64,000 bases of DNA, taken from the NCBI GenBank assembly GCA_016789105.1, contig JAEURN010000007.1, positions 1-64,000 of the forward strand. The letters are read 5' to 3'. The notes under the pieces were generated by a model. The model saw only the letters and a list, made by a program, of their open reading frames with translations. It was not told the DNA's origin and did no database searches. Shown piece by piece: positions 1 to 8,552 of the stretch (positions are counted from its first letter, which is position 1; each line of letters begins with the position of its first letter). Made by a program: the position numbers and the translations under genes. This stretch comes from Armatimonadota bacterium. Lineage in GTDB: Bacteria; Armatimonadota; Fimbriimonadia; Fimbriimonadales; Fimbriimonadaceae.

Positions 1-20
1 CTAATCGACCAAGATGTTCC

Positions 21-47
21 GCCAATCCCCCCCCCCCCGGATTGGGC
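21..47. repeat. poly-C tract in a short inverted repeat
   Basis: A run of 12 C (27-38) is flanked by CCAATCC (22-28) and GGATTGG (39-45), so the tract sits in the loop of a possible hairpin. It lies downstream of the minus-strand ABC-like gene that ends at 187. It may be a worn terminator or a slippage-prone tract. The rest of 1-186 shows no gene. Confidence 0.4.
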
Positions 48-186
48 GAAGACGGCTGTACTGGGCGTTATCAAATGGGCAGGAACCAAGGCCAAAAGAG
101 AGTTTTTGATCATTGTGTTAGTCCTATGCTAAGCAAAAAAAATGTTTCAGAACCGTCTCGTTGTTGTCAAGCCTATGAAAAAAATC

Positions 187-1023
187 TTAATAAACCCGCA
201 ACGACCGTAAAGCATCGGCCACCGTCGGTTCAGTGGCGACAACCGATTTCACTGCCCCATAACCGTACGTCAACAAGTGTGCGGCCATTGCCTGGTTGCG
301 GTGGGAGGTGAAGACGACCTGCCCCGGAGACTTTTTGATATTGATGGCGAACGGTTCGACCATCGCCGCAACCGCCGATTGGTCGTCGCATTCCACGGTG
401 AACGTCGTTGGCCCCGCATCGGCCAGGAGCTTGGCCACCGTCCCTGCAAACACCATGCTCCCCCCACCCACCACCACGATCTGGTCGCACCGTTCGGCCA
501 GCGCGGGGCTGTTTGTGGCGATCACAAACGACTTGCCCAAATCCAGGTCGTCATCGATGGCCCGCCAAACCGATTCCCGCCGCCAAGGGTCTAAAAGGTC
601 GAGCAGGCCGTCGATGCAGACCAGCCCCCGCTCTGGAACGAGCGCGCCGATCAGCGCGCTGGCGATCATTTGGCTCGGCGTCAACCGGGAAACTTGGGTG
701 TCGCGCAGCTCCGCAAGGCCTAGGGCGGTCAGGGCCACCGCCATGCGTTGGGTTTCCGGGGAATCGGCTGCCGCCTTGGCCAGACCCATTGGAGTGGCCC
801 GCCGGGGGAATGCCGGGTCGCCGCACAACACGCGGGGGACGTCGCAGTCAACGGTGCCGGATCTGGGTGGCCGCCCACCCGAAACAAAGTCCAACAAGTC
901 AGATTTGCCCGAGTTGGTGGGGCCCATCACGGCGATCAGTTCACCAGGAAGGATTGTCAGGCTTAGGCTCTTCCCCTGTTCGCGGAGTTGAACCCGATCC
1001 AGGGAGGCAAGGGGTTGCGGCAT
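187..1023 (-). CDS. degenerate ABC-type ATPase domain protein
   Basis: A 278-residue protein with a single ABC nucleotide-binding fold. A good Walker A (GPTNSGKS, residues 34-41) is visible, but the rest of the catalytic set is eroded: the LSGGQ signature is replaced by RLTPSQ (about 113), Walker B reads GLVCIDG with no catalytic glutamate, and the switch histidine position reads ATNSP. The last 80 residues resemble the small C-terminal domain of DrrA-type ATPases. No permease is adjacent. It starts directly after the stop of the M24 peptidase gene and is the last gene of a five-gene minus-strand operon. It may bind ATP but is unlikely to be a normal transport motor; partner and role are unknown. 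Confidence 0.7.
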   Translation of the reverse strand: MPQPLASLDRVQLREQGKSLSLTILPGELIAVMGPTNSGKSDLLDFVSGGRPPRSGTVDCDVPRVLCGDPAFPRRATPMGLAKAAADSPETQRMAVALTALGLAELRDTQVSRLTPSQMIASALIGALVPERGLVCIDGLLDLLDPWRRESVWRAIDDDLDLGKSFVIATNSPALAERCDQIVVVGGGSMVFAGTVAKLLADAGPTTFTVECDDQSAVAAMVEPFAINIKKSPGQVVFTSHRNQAMAAHLLTYGYGAVKSVVATEPTVADALRSLRVY

Positions 1024-2088
1024 CTAAAGGATCAGGAGCTCTTTGGGCGCGTGGGTGAGGATCTCCGGACCTGCCGCCGTCACCAGCACGTCGTCTTCTA
1101 TCCGGACACCCCCAAACCCTTCGATGTAGATACCGGGTTCCACTGTAAAGACCATGCCCTCGGCAATGGGCTGGTCAACCGTGGGGCTCAATCCGCCGGG
1201 ATCGTGGACATCAATCCCCAGCCCATGCCCCAGCCCGTGGCCGAAATGGCGGTCGAGCCCCTTTTCCGCAAAGAGTTTGCGAGCGTGGCCATCCACTTCC
1301 TTCCCCTGGGCTCCCGGCTGCAACAACGCACAGCATTCGACCTCGGCTTTCAAAACAAGGTCATAGATTTCCCGGTGGCGATCGCTTGCCTCGCCGGCCA
1401 CGAACGTCCGGGTGATGTCGCTGCAATACCCGTCAAGCCGGCCGCCACAGTCGATCGTCACAAAGTCGCCCCGGGCGATTCTCCGCTCGCCCGGGTGGGC
1501 GTGGGGCTTGGCCGAATTTGGGCCGCTGGCCACAATCGGGTCAAAGGCGATCCCGGCCCCGTGGCGGCGGTAAAAGAATTCGATGTCCAACCCGATTTCG
1601 TGTTCTGTTCGGCCGACTTGGATGAGCCCCGTGATGTTCTCGATGCAGGCATCGGCCAACTGGCAGGCCGCTTTGATCCGTTTGATCTCGTCCGCCGTTT
1701 TGACCATTCGCAAGTCGCGGATCAAATCCGGGCTTTCAACCCATTCGACGGCAGAGATTCGGTCACGGCGCTTCTTCCATTGGCCATAGGTGAGCGAACT
1801 TTCAAATCCGATCTTCGATGCCCCGGCCGCTGCCGCTTGCTCTTCGATCACATCATCGAGCGACCGCGGGTTTTGAAAGACTACGACTTCCAGCCCCTGC
1901 ACTTCGGCCCGGGCTTGCAACGTGTACCGGCTGTCCGTTACCAAAACTGCCGTACCGGGCGTGACCAGGCAGACGGCGCTCGAACCCGTGAACCCGCTCA
2001 GCCAGCGGACATTTTGGATGGTGGTGACAAGCAACGCCGGCACGGAACTCTGTTCCATGGCGGCACGGAGGCGGCTGAGGTTGTCCAT
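1024..2088 (-). CDS. M24-family Xaa-Pro aminopeptidase
   Basis: A 354-residue metallopeptidase of the creatinase/aminopeptidase P (pita-bread) family, expected to release an N-terminal residue preceding proline, in the cytoplasm. The N-terminal creatinase-like domain covers about residues 1-125. The catalytic domain shows the five metal ligands in order: D213 (TIDCGG), D224 (CSDITRT), H288 (HGLGHG), E317 (VEPG) and E331 (RIEDD). Length is normal for the short bacterial PepP/PepQ-type enzymes. The gene lies 9 nt after aroQ and abuts the following ATPase gene, so it is co-transcribed with both. Choice between aminopeptidase P and prolidase cannot be made safely from motifs alone; the spacing favours Xaa-Pro aminopeptidase. 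Confidence 0.9.
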   Translation of the reverse strand: MDNLSRLRAAMEQSSVPALLVTTIQNVRWLSGFTGSSAVCLVTPGTAVLVTDSRYTLQARAEVQGLEVVVFQNPRSLDDVIEEQAAAAGASKIGFESSLTYGQWKKRRDRISAVEWVESPDLIRDLRMVKTADEIKRIKAACQLADACIENITGLIQVGRTEHEIGLDIEFFYRRHGAGIAFDPIVASGPNSAKPHAHPGERRIARGDFVTIDCGGRLDGYCSDITRTFVAGEASDRHREIYDLVLKAEVECCALLQPGAQGKEVDGHARKLFAEKGLDRHFGHGLGHGLGIDVHDPGGLSPTVDQPIAEGMVFTVEPGIYIEGFGGVRIEDDVLVTAAGPEILTHAPKELLIL

Positions 2089-2097
2089 TGTCTTTGG

Positions 2098-2538
2098 TTA
2101 GGCAGAAGGGCTTTCGAGCGATTTGATTGCCCGCAACGCGAGGCTATAGCCTACCGCCCCCAGCCCGGTGATCTGCCCGACCGTCACTGGCGAAATCACC
2201 GAATGGCGGCGGAACTCCTCGCGAGAGTGAACGTTGCTCAGGTGGACTTCAACCACCGGTGTCCGTACGCTGGCCAGCGCATCGCGCAATGCGATCGAAT
2301 AGTGCGTGAACGCCCCGGGGTTGATCACGATGGCGTCGGCCCATTTGCGGTTCTCCTGGATCGTATCGATCAAGACGCCTTCATGGTTGGATTGCAAGAT
2401 CCGCACTTCCATCCCCAGTTCTTGGGCTGTCGCCTGGATGTCCGCATCGATGTCGGCCAGCGGTTTTTTTCCGTAAAGTTCCGGCTCCCGGAATCCGGTG
2501 AGGTTGATATTGGGGCCGTGGAGGACAAGGACTTTCAT
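2098..2538 (-). CDS. aroQ: type II 3-dehydroquinate dehydratase
   Basis: A 146-residue protein of the normal length for the dodecameric type II enzyme, which converts 3-dehydroquinate to 3-dehydroshikimate in the shikimate pathway. Visible hallmarks are the N-terminal HGPNINL, the catalytic tyrosine in EPELYGK (Y22), the NPGAFTHYS segment (about 78-86) and the VEVHLSN loop. The usual 'LGxREP' reads TGFREP. Its ATG overlaps the stop of the preceding Trm112-like gene by 4 nt. Two other shikimate genes, aroK and aroB, lie far away at 50.6-52.1 kb, so the pathway is split over at least two loci. Confidence 0.95.
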   Translation of the reverse strand: MKVLVLHGPNINLTGFREPELYGKKPLADIDADIQATAQELGMEVRILQSNHEGVLIDTIQENRKWADAIVINPGAFTHYSIALRDALASVRTPVVEVHLSNVHSREEFRRHSVISPVTVGQITGLGAVGYSLALRAIKSLESPSA

Positions 2539-2732
2539 TGTTTTTGTTCCGGACTTGGCGTGAGGCCATCGTTAACCGCGAGGTGGGGTATGCCGTCGAT
2601 AACCGGGTAGTTACGGCCGCAATCGGGACATTCCCAACCGCCTTCTGCCTTCTTTAACAAGGGGCGGTGAGGGCATGCCGGGCACGCCAAGATCGATTCT
2701 AGGAACTCATCCACCCGCGGCTGCCCGTCCAT
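2535..2732 (-). CDS. Trm112-like zinc-ribbon protein
   Basis: A 65-residue protein with two CxxC pairs (CPAC about residues 17-20, CPDC about 35-38) followed by [10 protein letters not shown], the pattern of the Trm112/YcaR family of small methyltransferase-activating or chaperone-like proteins. A longer open frame extends upstream, but the ATG at 2732 gives the family's usual N-terminus and length. The gene overlaps the end of the glycosyltransferase gene by 26 nt and the aroQ start by 4 nt, so expression is coupled. Which methyltransferase it might assist is not shown by the neighbourhood. Confidence 0.8.
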   Translation of the reverse strand: MDGQPRVDEFLESILACPACPHRPLLKKAEGGWECPDCGRNYPVIDGIPHLAVNDGLTPSPEQKQ

Positions 2733-3798
2733 ATGCCTCCCAAGTCTTTGCGGCGGTGTCCAGCCATGAAAAATCGCGCACGCGATCCCGGCCCTTAGCC
2801 ACCATCGCCTCCAATTTACCGGAATCGTCAAAAAGCCGGTCCAACGTGCCGGCCCACGTTTCCGGCCGGTAATCCGGGCAAACCCAGGCCGCGTCCAATG
2901 CCACCTCGGGGATGGCCCCACCCGGACCGCAAACCACCGGTGTGCCAGAGGCGAACGACTCCAGGATCGGGATCCCGAACCCCTCGTGCAAACTCGGCAG
3001 GAGGAAACAATCGGCCGCCGAATAAAGGTTCCGGATGGTGGCATCATCCACATAGCCCAAGTGGAGCGATCCGGGTTGGATGGCTTCTCCCGGGCCGCAA
3101 GTCACCAAACGGTGGGTCTCCGCAAGCAGGGACTGCGAATATGCCTCCCCCGCCAATCGTGAATTCTTTCGCGCCCACGGAGATGTGATGGCAAACACGA
3201 ATGGGGTTTCGATTCCAAAGCGGCTGCGTAGGAATGCCTTCGCGACCGTCTTGTCCGCCGGCGCGAACCCTGGCCCCAAGGCGTTGAAGGTCACGGTCAC
3301 TTTCCCCCGGGCCGCCGGAATGTACTGTTCGATCTCGCGCTTTGTGGTTTCTGAAACGGCCAGGATCTGCTTGGCCCGCCGGCAGCTCGCTGGAAGCCCC
3401 TTCGTCAGCAAAAGGCGGTCCTTCCACCCGTACCAAAGAGGGTTGACGAAAAACGACACATCGTGAACGGTTGTCACCGCGGGGCAAGCCGTCAACGGAC
3501 TCACGTTGTATTGGGTGTGCAAGATGTCGGCCCCCGATTCCTTTGCCGCACGAGGCAAAGCCACCAGGCTCCAAAGGCGGGGATTGGCGGCCTGGACTTC
3601 AACCCACCGGAAGGGGCAGTCGCCCAATTCGGCAGGCCGTGGAGTGTCGCCGAACAAGGTGACCTGGGCTTCGCCACAGGTTTGCGAGAGGCCCCAAATC
3701 AGCCCCCGCCAATAGCTTGTGTCGCCCGTATTCTGGGTTCCGGCAAGCCGGGCGTCGATGGCGACTACGGGGTCTTTCATACCGGGAATGCCCGCCAT
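2707..3798 (-). CDS. GT4-family glycosyltransferase
   Basis: A 363-residue GT-B fold glycosyltransferase. The C-terminal half carries the group 1 donor-binding pattern HEGFGIPILESFASGTPVV (about residues 270-288) with the E-x7-E motif used to bind nucleotide sugar. No signal or membrane helix is evident, so it acts on the cytoplasmic face, adding a sugar to a lipid or polysaccharide precursor that cannot be named. It is the first gene of the operon. ATG at 3798 and ATG at 3780 (residue 7) are both possible starts, neither with a strong ribosome site. Confidence 0.85.
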   Translation of the reverse strand: MAGIPGMKDPVVAIDARLAGTQNTGDTSYWRGLIWGLSQTCGEAQVTLFGDTPRPAELGDCPFRWVEVQAANPRLWSLVALPRAAKESGADILHTQYNVSPLTACPAVTTVHDVSFFVNPLWYGWKDRLLLTKGLPASCRRAKQILAVSETTKREIEQYIPAARGKVTVTFNALGPGFAPADKTVAKAFLRSRFGIETPFVFAITSPWARKNSRLAGEAYSQSLLAETHRLVTCGPGEAIQPGSLHLGYVDDATIRNLYSAADCFLLPSLHEGFGIPILESFASGTPVVCGPGGAIPEVALDAAWVCPDYRPETWAGTLDRLFDDSGKLEAMVAKGRDRVRDFSWLDTAAKTWEAYGRAAAGG

Positions 3799-3865
3799 TG
3801 GCCCGATTTGTGGAAGCGGGAACGTTTACAATACCAATATCCGTTGAAAAGGAGCACAGGCCATT
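3799..3865. promoter_or_regulatory. divergent promoter region
   Basis: This gap separates the divergent glycosyltransferase operon and the gene at 3866. On the plus strand TACAAT (3827-3832) is a reasonable -10 box, with no convincing -35, and AAGGAG (about 3849-3854) is the ribosome site of the plus-strand gene. Confidence 0.35.
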
Positions 3866-4249
3866 ATGAGAAACCAGAAATCCCGGGCGATGTGGGGCGT
3901 ATCGATCGTCTTGATCCTCTGTTTCGCCTTCTTTATGAACGCGACCAGTTGGCTCACCAAGCCGCTCTTCCCTGAACAACCGAAGCAACCCACCGCAGAG
4001 GGCCCGTCGGCCCAACAAACCAAAGAGATGCTCGCCAAAAACGTCAAGGAGCACACCATCACGATGGAAGGTGAAGGGGAAAACGCCAAGGCCGACACCG
4101 GTCTGCCGGCCGAACCGGCGATTTTCAAAAAGAAACAGGGGATCTACAAACCAACCCCTAACCCCACGTCCACCTCGAGCCAATGGTGGCGCAAAGACGG
4201 GTACGTCGAAGAACAGAAAGAAAAAGTCAAAAAGGAACGCGGGTTCTAA
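3866..4249 (+). CDS. small membrane-anchored protein of unknown function
   Basis: A 127-residue protein with one hydrophobic helix near the N-terminus (about residues 9-27, WGVSIVLILCFAFF) and a polar, charged, probably disordered remainder rich in K, E, P and Q. The topology suggests a single-pass protein with a soluble tail. An AAGGAG ribosome site precedes the ATG by about 11 nt. It stands alone between two minus-strand operons and is followed by a strong hairpin. I do not recognise a family. Confidence 0.7.
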   Translation: MRNQKSRAMWGVSIVLILCFAFFMNATSWLTKPLFPEQPKQPTAEGPSAQQTKEMLAKNVKEHTITMEGEGENAKADTGLPAEPAIFKKKQGIYKPTPNPTSTSSQWWRKDGYVEEQKEKVKKERGF

Positions 4250-4268
4250 CTTAAACCGGAACCTGGTT

Positions 4269-5018
4269 TCAATCGGCCGGACGGAATGCCGTCCGGCCGG
4301 TTGCCGTTTGGAACTCTTGCAAACCCACTTCAAAGCAAGATTCCAGCACCGCCAATGAAAGGCCATCCATCGGCCCCGAATAGACGGCGTTCCCGCCCTT
4401 GAGCAGGATGCACCGGCTCCCGACCGCCGTGCCGAACGCGATGTCGTGGGTGGTGAGCAACACGCTCCGACCCGCTGCCAAATCCGGGATTAACCGCGCC
4501 AGATTCGAACGGGTCGGCAAGTCCACGTGGGCCGTGGGTTCATCTAAAAGGAGGAGGCGGGGGTTTTGGGCGATGCTGCGCGCGATCAGGGTGCGTTGGC
4601 GTTCGCCCCCGCTGATCTCGCGGACGGGGCGATCCCTCAGCGGCCAGATTCCCAGTTCGCGGAGTGCCGATTCTGCTACCTGGAGTTCAGCGGCCGATTC
4701 CCACCGGCCAGTCTCCAGCGGAAGGCAACCCATTAACACCGTTTCGAAAACCGTGAAGTGAAACGGCGGCTCTTCCGTCTGCGGCACCGCCGAAACAAGC
4801 TTTGCCCGGTCTTTGAGGCTGATTCCGGCAAAGTCGACGCCATCGAGCGCAACCTGCCCTTGCCACGGGACTTCACCCAACACGGCCCGAAGGAGGGTTG
4901 ATTTCCCCGATCCGTTCTCACCCAGAATCACGGTGATTTCCCCAACCGGGGCATCGAACTCCACCGGTCCAAGCTGGAATGATCCGGATTGGGCGACCAG
5001 GCCGGCGACGCGGAACAT
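4269..5018 (-). CDS. ABC transporter ATP-binding protein
   Basis: A 249-residue, intact ABC ATPase. Walker A is GENGSGKST (about residues 34-42), the signature is ISGGERQR (about 144), Walker B is LLLLDEP (about 165), and the switch histidine is in TTHD. Sequence style is closest to the FecE/BtuD/zinc-iron type importer ATPases, but no permease or binding protein lies nearby, so the substrate is unknown. Its ATG overlaps the stop of the upstream exporter gene (TGATG), so the two are translationally coupled. Confidence 0.85.
   Translation of the reverse strand: MFRVAGLVAQSGSFQLGPVEFDAPVGEITVILGENGSGKSTLLRAVLGEVPWQGQVALDGVDFAGISLKDRAKLVSAVPQTEEPPFHFTVFETVLMGCLPLETGRWESAAELQVAESALRELGIWPLRDRPVREISGGERQRTLIARSIAQNPRLLLLDEPTAHVDLPTRSNLARLIPDLAAGRSVLLTTHDIAFGTAVGSRCILLKGGNAVYSGPMDGLSLAVLESCFEVGLQEFQTATGRTAFRPAD
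4274..4299. terminator. terminator hairpin between convergent genes
   Basis: CGGCCGGACGG (4274-4284) pairs with CCGTCCGGCCG (4289-4299) around an AATG loop, an 11-bp stem. The plus-strand tail is only moderately T-rich. It lies after the stop at 4249 and inside the last codons of the minus-strand ABC ATPase gene, so it may serve both. Confidence 0.65.
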
Positions 5019-7045
5019 CAGTCGATCTGCCCGTCCAAAATTCCGCTGGTGAACGCCCGGTACATGCCGGCATAGGGGCCGTCTTTGGCCAACAGCGATT
5101 CATGGGTGCCGGTCTCCAAAACCTCGCCCCGTCGGATTACCAGAATCTTCGTTGCCCGGGCCGCCGTGGTCAGCCGGTGCGCAATAAACAACGTCGTCCG
5201 TTTGTGCATCACCTCTTCGATTGCTTGCGTCACGACCTTTTCGCTCACGGAATCGAGGTTGGAAGTCGCTTCATCCAGAATCAAGACTTTGGGGTCTTTG
5301 ACTAATGCCCGGGCAATTGCCAGACGTTGCAACTCCCCACCGCTCAAGCGGACTCCGCGTTCCCCCAATACGGTGTCCATTCCATCGGGGGATTGGTCGA
5401 TGAACGGCTTGGCATTGGCCATCTGGGCCGCCTGCTCGATCTCAGCGTCGGATGCCTCAGAACGGCCCAACCGCAAATTGTCACGGATCGTCCCGGCAAA
5501 CAAAAATGTCTGCTGGGGAACCACGCCGAATTGCGCCCGGAGCCAATTCACCTTGAGATCCGGATAGGGGATCCCATCGAAGGTGATGCTCCCGCTGGTC
5601 GGTTCGTAAAACCGCAAGACTAAGTCGGCAATGGTCGATTTGCCTGAACCCGAGGGGCCGACTAAGGCCAGGGATTCCCCCGGCTCCAGCGTAAAGCTCA
5701 CATGCTTCAGAGCCTCAGTGCCATCTGGGTAAGTGAACGAGACGTCTTTGAACTCGATCCGTCCCCGGGCGTCGGCAATTTCGCGGGCGTCGGCCCGTTC
5801 CGACCGTTCGTCGGGGATGTCCAAAATGTGGCTGTGGATCCGGTCGACGGCCGCTTGCACCTGGTTGTAAGTGCTGGTCACGTTGGTGATGCTCTTAAAA
5901 CCCTGGTTGACGATATCCAGCGCTTGGACGATCACAATGATGTCGGCCACCGCCAACAGGTTTGCTTTGGCCAAGTGCCCGCACGCGTACATGATGATAG
6001 CGATGGCCACGGCGCCGAGGAATTCGACCGTCGGCCGCAGGGAAGCGATCCGCCGCGCCCCCGTCAGCTGAGACTGGTATTGCTTTTCCGCGCTTTCATC
6101 AAAGATCCCGCGCATCTGATCTTCGGCCGAAAAAGACTTGATGATCCGCGCCCCGCTCAACGCTTCCTGGCTGAGGGCTGTCACGCTCGCCAAGTCGTCT
6201 TGGATCTGGGATTGGGCATCCCGGATCTGACGGCCGGTGCGGTTGACGACAAACGCCAGCAAAGGCACGAACATCAAAGCGATCAGCCCCAACAGCGGCT
6301 GCATGTAGAACACGAACGCAAGGGCCCCCAAGGCTTTGATCGGCCCGTCGATCGAATCGCGGATCACCATCACCGCGCTTTGGTAAACGCCGACGTCGTT
6401 GCTGACAATGCTTTGGATCTCGCCCGTCCGCTTGCTGTTGAAATACTGCACCGGCAGTCGCATGAGCTTGTCGAACAGTCGTTGCCGCAGGTCGGTGGCC
6501 AAACGGTTACTTGCTTTGCTCAAATAGTAGACCTGCCCGCGAGTGAACACATATTTCAGGGCGAACAGGGCCACAACGCCAAAGCAGGCAAGGGCCAGGG
6601 TTTGCAACGCGTTGTTCTGCCGGATGGCGATCTGGTCTTGGGTTTCTTGCCGCTTCAGTTCTTGCCGCGCCACCAGGATCTCTTGTCCGAGCACGGTTGC
6701 ATCGAGCTTTTGTTTCCTGGCGACCTCTTCAATCTGTTCCCGCGTCAAATCCAGGTTGTCGGCCGTCTTCCGCGCTTCTTCGATCGCCCGGGCAAGTTTG
6801 CCCTTGTCGACTCCCAGGCGCCCGGCAATCGGCTCCACCTGCTTTTCCGTCAGTTTCAGGCTCTCTTGGCTGATGCGGGTGGCCGCAGCGTCCTCGATTG
6901 CGGTGAGGGCGGTGAGGGTGAGTTTGAGCGTGGCAACCGTGAGCAGCGAGGTGACAACAACGCACACCAGACCTTTCAAGATGGTCTTTTGCTGCCGCCG
7001 GAGTTCGGCGGCGATGCGGCGGTCGAGTCGGGGGAGAAAGCGCAC
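5018..7045 (-). CDS. ABC exporter, fused membrane and ATPase domains
   Basis: A 675-residue half-transporter of the MsbA/lipid-multidrug exporter type: a membrane domain (about 1-410) followed by an ATPase with Walker A GPSGSGKST, signature LSGGELQR and Walker B VLILDEAT. It probably works as a homodimer in the inner membrane. TM1 (about 24-48) and TM2 (about 150-170) are separated by roughly 100 polar, strongly helical residues rich in K, E, R and Q, where MsbA-like proteins normally have a short loop. Six nucleotides separate it from asnS upstream, and it overlaps the ATPase gene downstream. Substrate unknown. Confidence 0.88.
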   Translation of the reverse strand: MRFLPRLDRRIAAELRRQQKTILKGLVCVVVTSLLTVATLKLTLTALTAIEDAAATRISQESLKLTEKQVEPIAGRLGVDKGKLARAIEEARKTADNLDLTREQIEEVARKQKLDATVLGQEILVARQELKRQETQDQIAIRQNNALQTLALACFGVVALFALKYVFTRGQVYYLSKASNRLATDLRQRLFDKLMRLPVQYFNSKRTGEIQSIVSNDVGVYQSAVMVIRDSIDGPIKALGALAFVFYMQPLLGLIALMFVPLLAFVVNRTGRQIRDAQSQIQDDLASVTALSQEALSGARIIKSFSAEDQMRGIFDESAEKQYQSQLTGARRIASLRPTVEFLGAVAIAIIMYACGHLAKANLLAVADIIVIVQALDIVNQGFKSITNVTSTYNQVQAAVDRIHSHILDIPDERSERADAREIADARGRIEFKDVSFTYPDGTEALKHVSFTLEPGESLALVGPSGSGKSTIADLVLRFYEPTSGSITFDGIPYPDLKVNWLRAQFGVVPQQTFLFAGTIRDNLRLGRSEASDAEIEQAAQMANAKPFIDQSPDGMDTVLGERGVRLSGGELQRLAIARALVKDPKVLILDEATSNLDSVSEKVVTQAIEEVMHKRTTLFIAHRLTTAARATKILVIRRGEVLETGTHESLLAKDGPYAGMYRAFTSGILDGQID

Positions 7046-7051
7046 GAGGCC

Positions 7052-8455
7052 CTAAAAATCCGCCGAGCCCGGGGCCCGGTGGAACGGGATCACATCCCGG
7101 ATGTTCTTCATACCCGTCAGGTACATAATCAGCCGCTCGAAGCCAAGCCCGAAACCAGAATGCGGTGCGGATCCGTATTTCCGCAAATCCAGGTACCACC
7201 AATAGGCTTCCTTCGGCAACCCCATTTCGTCGATCCGGGCCTCCAACACGTCCAGCCGATCCTCGCGCTGAGAACCGCCGATCAACTCCCCAATCCGGGG
7301 GACAAGAACGTCCATGGCCCGGACGGTTTTGTTGTCGTCGTTGCGGTACATGTAAAACGCCTTGATGTCTTTGGGGTAATCGGTGACGATGGTCGGCCGG
7401 CCGATCTTCTTCTCCGTCAGCCACCGTTCATGCTCGGATTGCAGATCGCTGCCCCACTCCACAGGGAACTCAAAGTTTTCGCCGGAATTAACCAGCATAT
7501 CCACCGCCTCGGTGTAGGTCACCCGTTCAAAATTACTGGATGAGACATGGTGCAGCGTGTCCAAAAGCGACGGCTCGATCCGCTGGTTAAAGAACTCAAG
7601 GTCGGGGGCGCAATGGTCCAAAACGTCTTGGATAACTTCTTTCACAAATTCTTCGGCCAAATCCATGTCGCCGTGGATGTCGCAAAACGCCATCTCCGGC
7701 TCGATCATCCAAAACTCGCTGAGGTGCCGGACGCTATGGCTGTTTTCCGCCCGGAAAGTCGGCCCAAACGTGTAGCAGTTGGTCAATCCCAGGGCTTGGG
7801 TTTCGACGTTGAGCTGGCCCGAAACGGTGAGGAACGCCGGCTTTCCAAAAAAGTCTTCCGCCGGGTCGGTGTTCTTCAGGCGGTATTGGGCCCCATCGGG
7901 GCCGTGTTCGGCTTCCAGCAGGGTGCTGACGGCAAACATCGCCCCCGCCCCTTCACAGTCGCTGGCCGTGATGACCGGTGTGTGGATCCATTTGAACCCC
8001 CGGGACTGGAAAAACTTGTGAACCGCCCACGAGGCCTGGTTCCTCACCCGCTGGACTGCCCCAAAGGTGTTACCCCGCACCCGCAAATGGGCGATTTCCC
8101 GCAGGAATTCGAACGAAGCCCCTTTCTTCTGCATCGGGTAGCTGTTGGGGTCGGCCGTTCCGAACACGGTCACCGATTCGCCCTTGAGCTCAATCGCCTG
8201 GCCCGAGCCCGGGCTTTCGACCAACGTCCCCGAAAATTTGACGCAGGCACCGGTGGTGATTTGTTTCAAAACCTCTTCCGGAATCGCTCCCGATTCGACA
8301 ACGACCTGCAGATCTTGGAAGCAGGAGCCATCGTTCAATTGCACAAAACTCACGCCTTTGCTGTCTCGCCGCGTTTTGACCCACCCATAGGCATCGGCGG
8401 GCATGCCGGGAGCCATGCCGAAAAGGTCTTTGAGGTAACTGCGGCGGTAATCCAT
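7052..8455 (-). CDS. asnS: asparaginyl-tRNA synthetase
   Basis: A 467-residue class IIb aminoacyl-tRNA synthetase. An N-terminal OB-fold anticodon-binding domain (about 15-115) precedes the catalytic core; class II motif 2 is seen as FRAENSH and motif 3 as GFGLGFERL near the C-terminus. Length and the end (DVIPFHR) match AsnRS rather than AspRS. The open frame extends further upstream, but the ATG at 8455 gives the family N-terminus. On the minus strand TAAAAT lies 11 nt before this ATG with no ribosome site, suggesting a very short leader. It heads the operon with the ABC exporter. Confidence 0.93.
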   Translation of the reverse strand: MDYRRSYLKDLFGMAPGMPADAYGWVKTRRDSKGVSFVQLNDGSCFQDLQVVVESGAIPEEVLKQITTGACVKFSGTLVESPGSGQAIELKGESVTVFGTADPNSYPMQKKGASFEFLREIAHLRVRGNTFGAVQRVRNQASWAVHKFFQSRGFKWIHTPVITASDCEGAGAMFAVSTLLEAEHGPDGAQYRLKNTDPAEDFFGKPAFLTVSGQLNVETQALGLTNCYTFGPTFRAENSHSVRHLSEFWMIEPEMAFCDIHGDMDLAEEFVKEVIQDVLDHCAPDLEFFNQRIEPSLLDTLHHVSSSNFERVTYTEAVDMLVNSGENFEFPVEWGSDLQSEHERWLTEKKIGRPTIVTDYPKDIKAFYMYRNDDNKTVRAMDVLVPRIGELIGGSQREDRLDVLEARIDEMGLPKEAYWWYLDLRKYGSAPHSGFGLGFERLIMYLTGMKNIRDVIPFHRAPGSADF

Positions 8456-8552
8456 GCGTTCGCGCGATTTTACTTGCGCCGACCGGAACAGACAGGGAAT
8501 GCGGGACGCGCCGCATCTGCCCGCTTCGATGGCGTAGGATAGGTGAAAGCCC
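8456..8552. promoter_or_regulatory. divergent promoter region asnS / proteasome-like gene
   Basis: For asnS, TAAAAT (plus-strand 8467-8472 as ATTTTA) lies 11 nt from the start codon. For the plus-strand gene, TAGGAT (8535-8540) is a weak -10 and AGGTGA (8541-8546) is the likely ribosome site. Confidence 0.35.
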
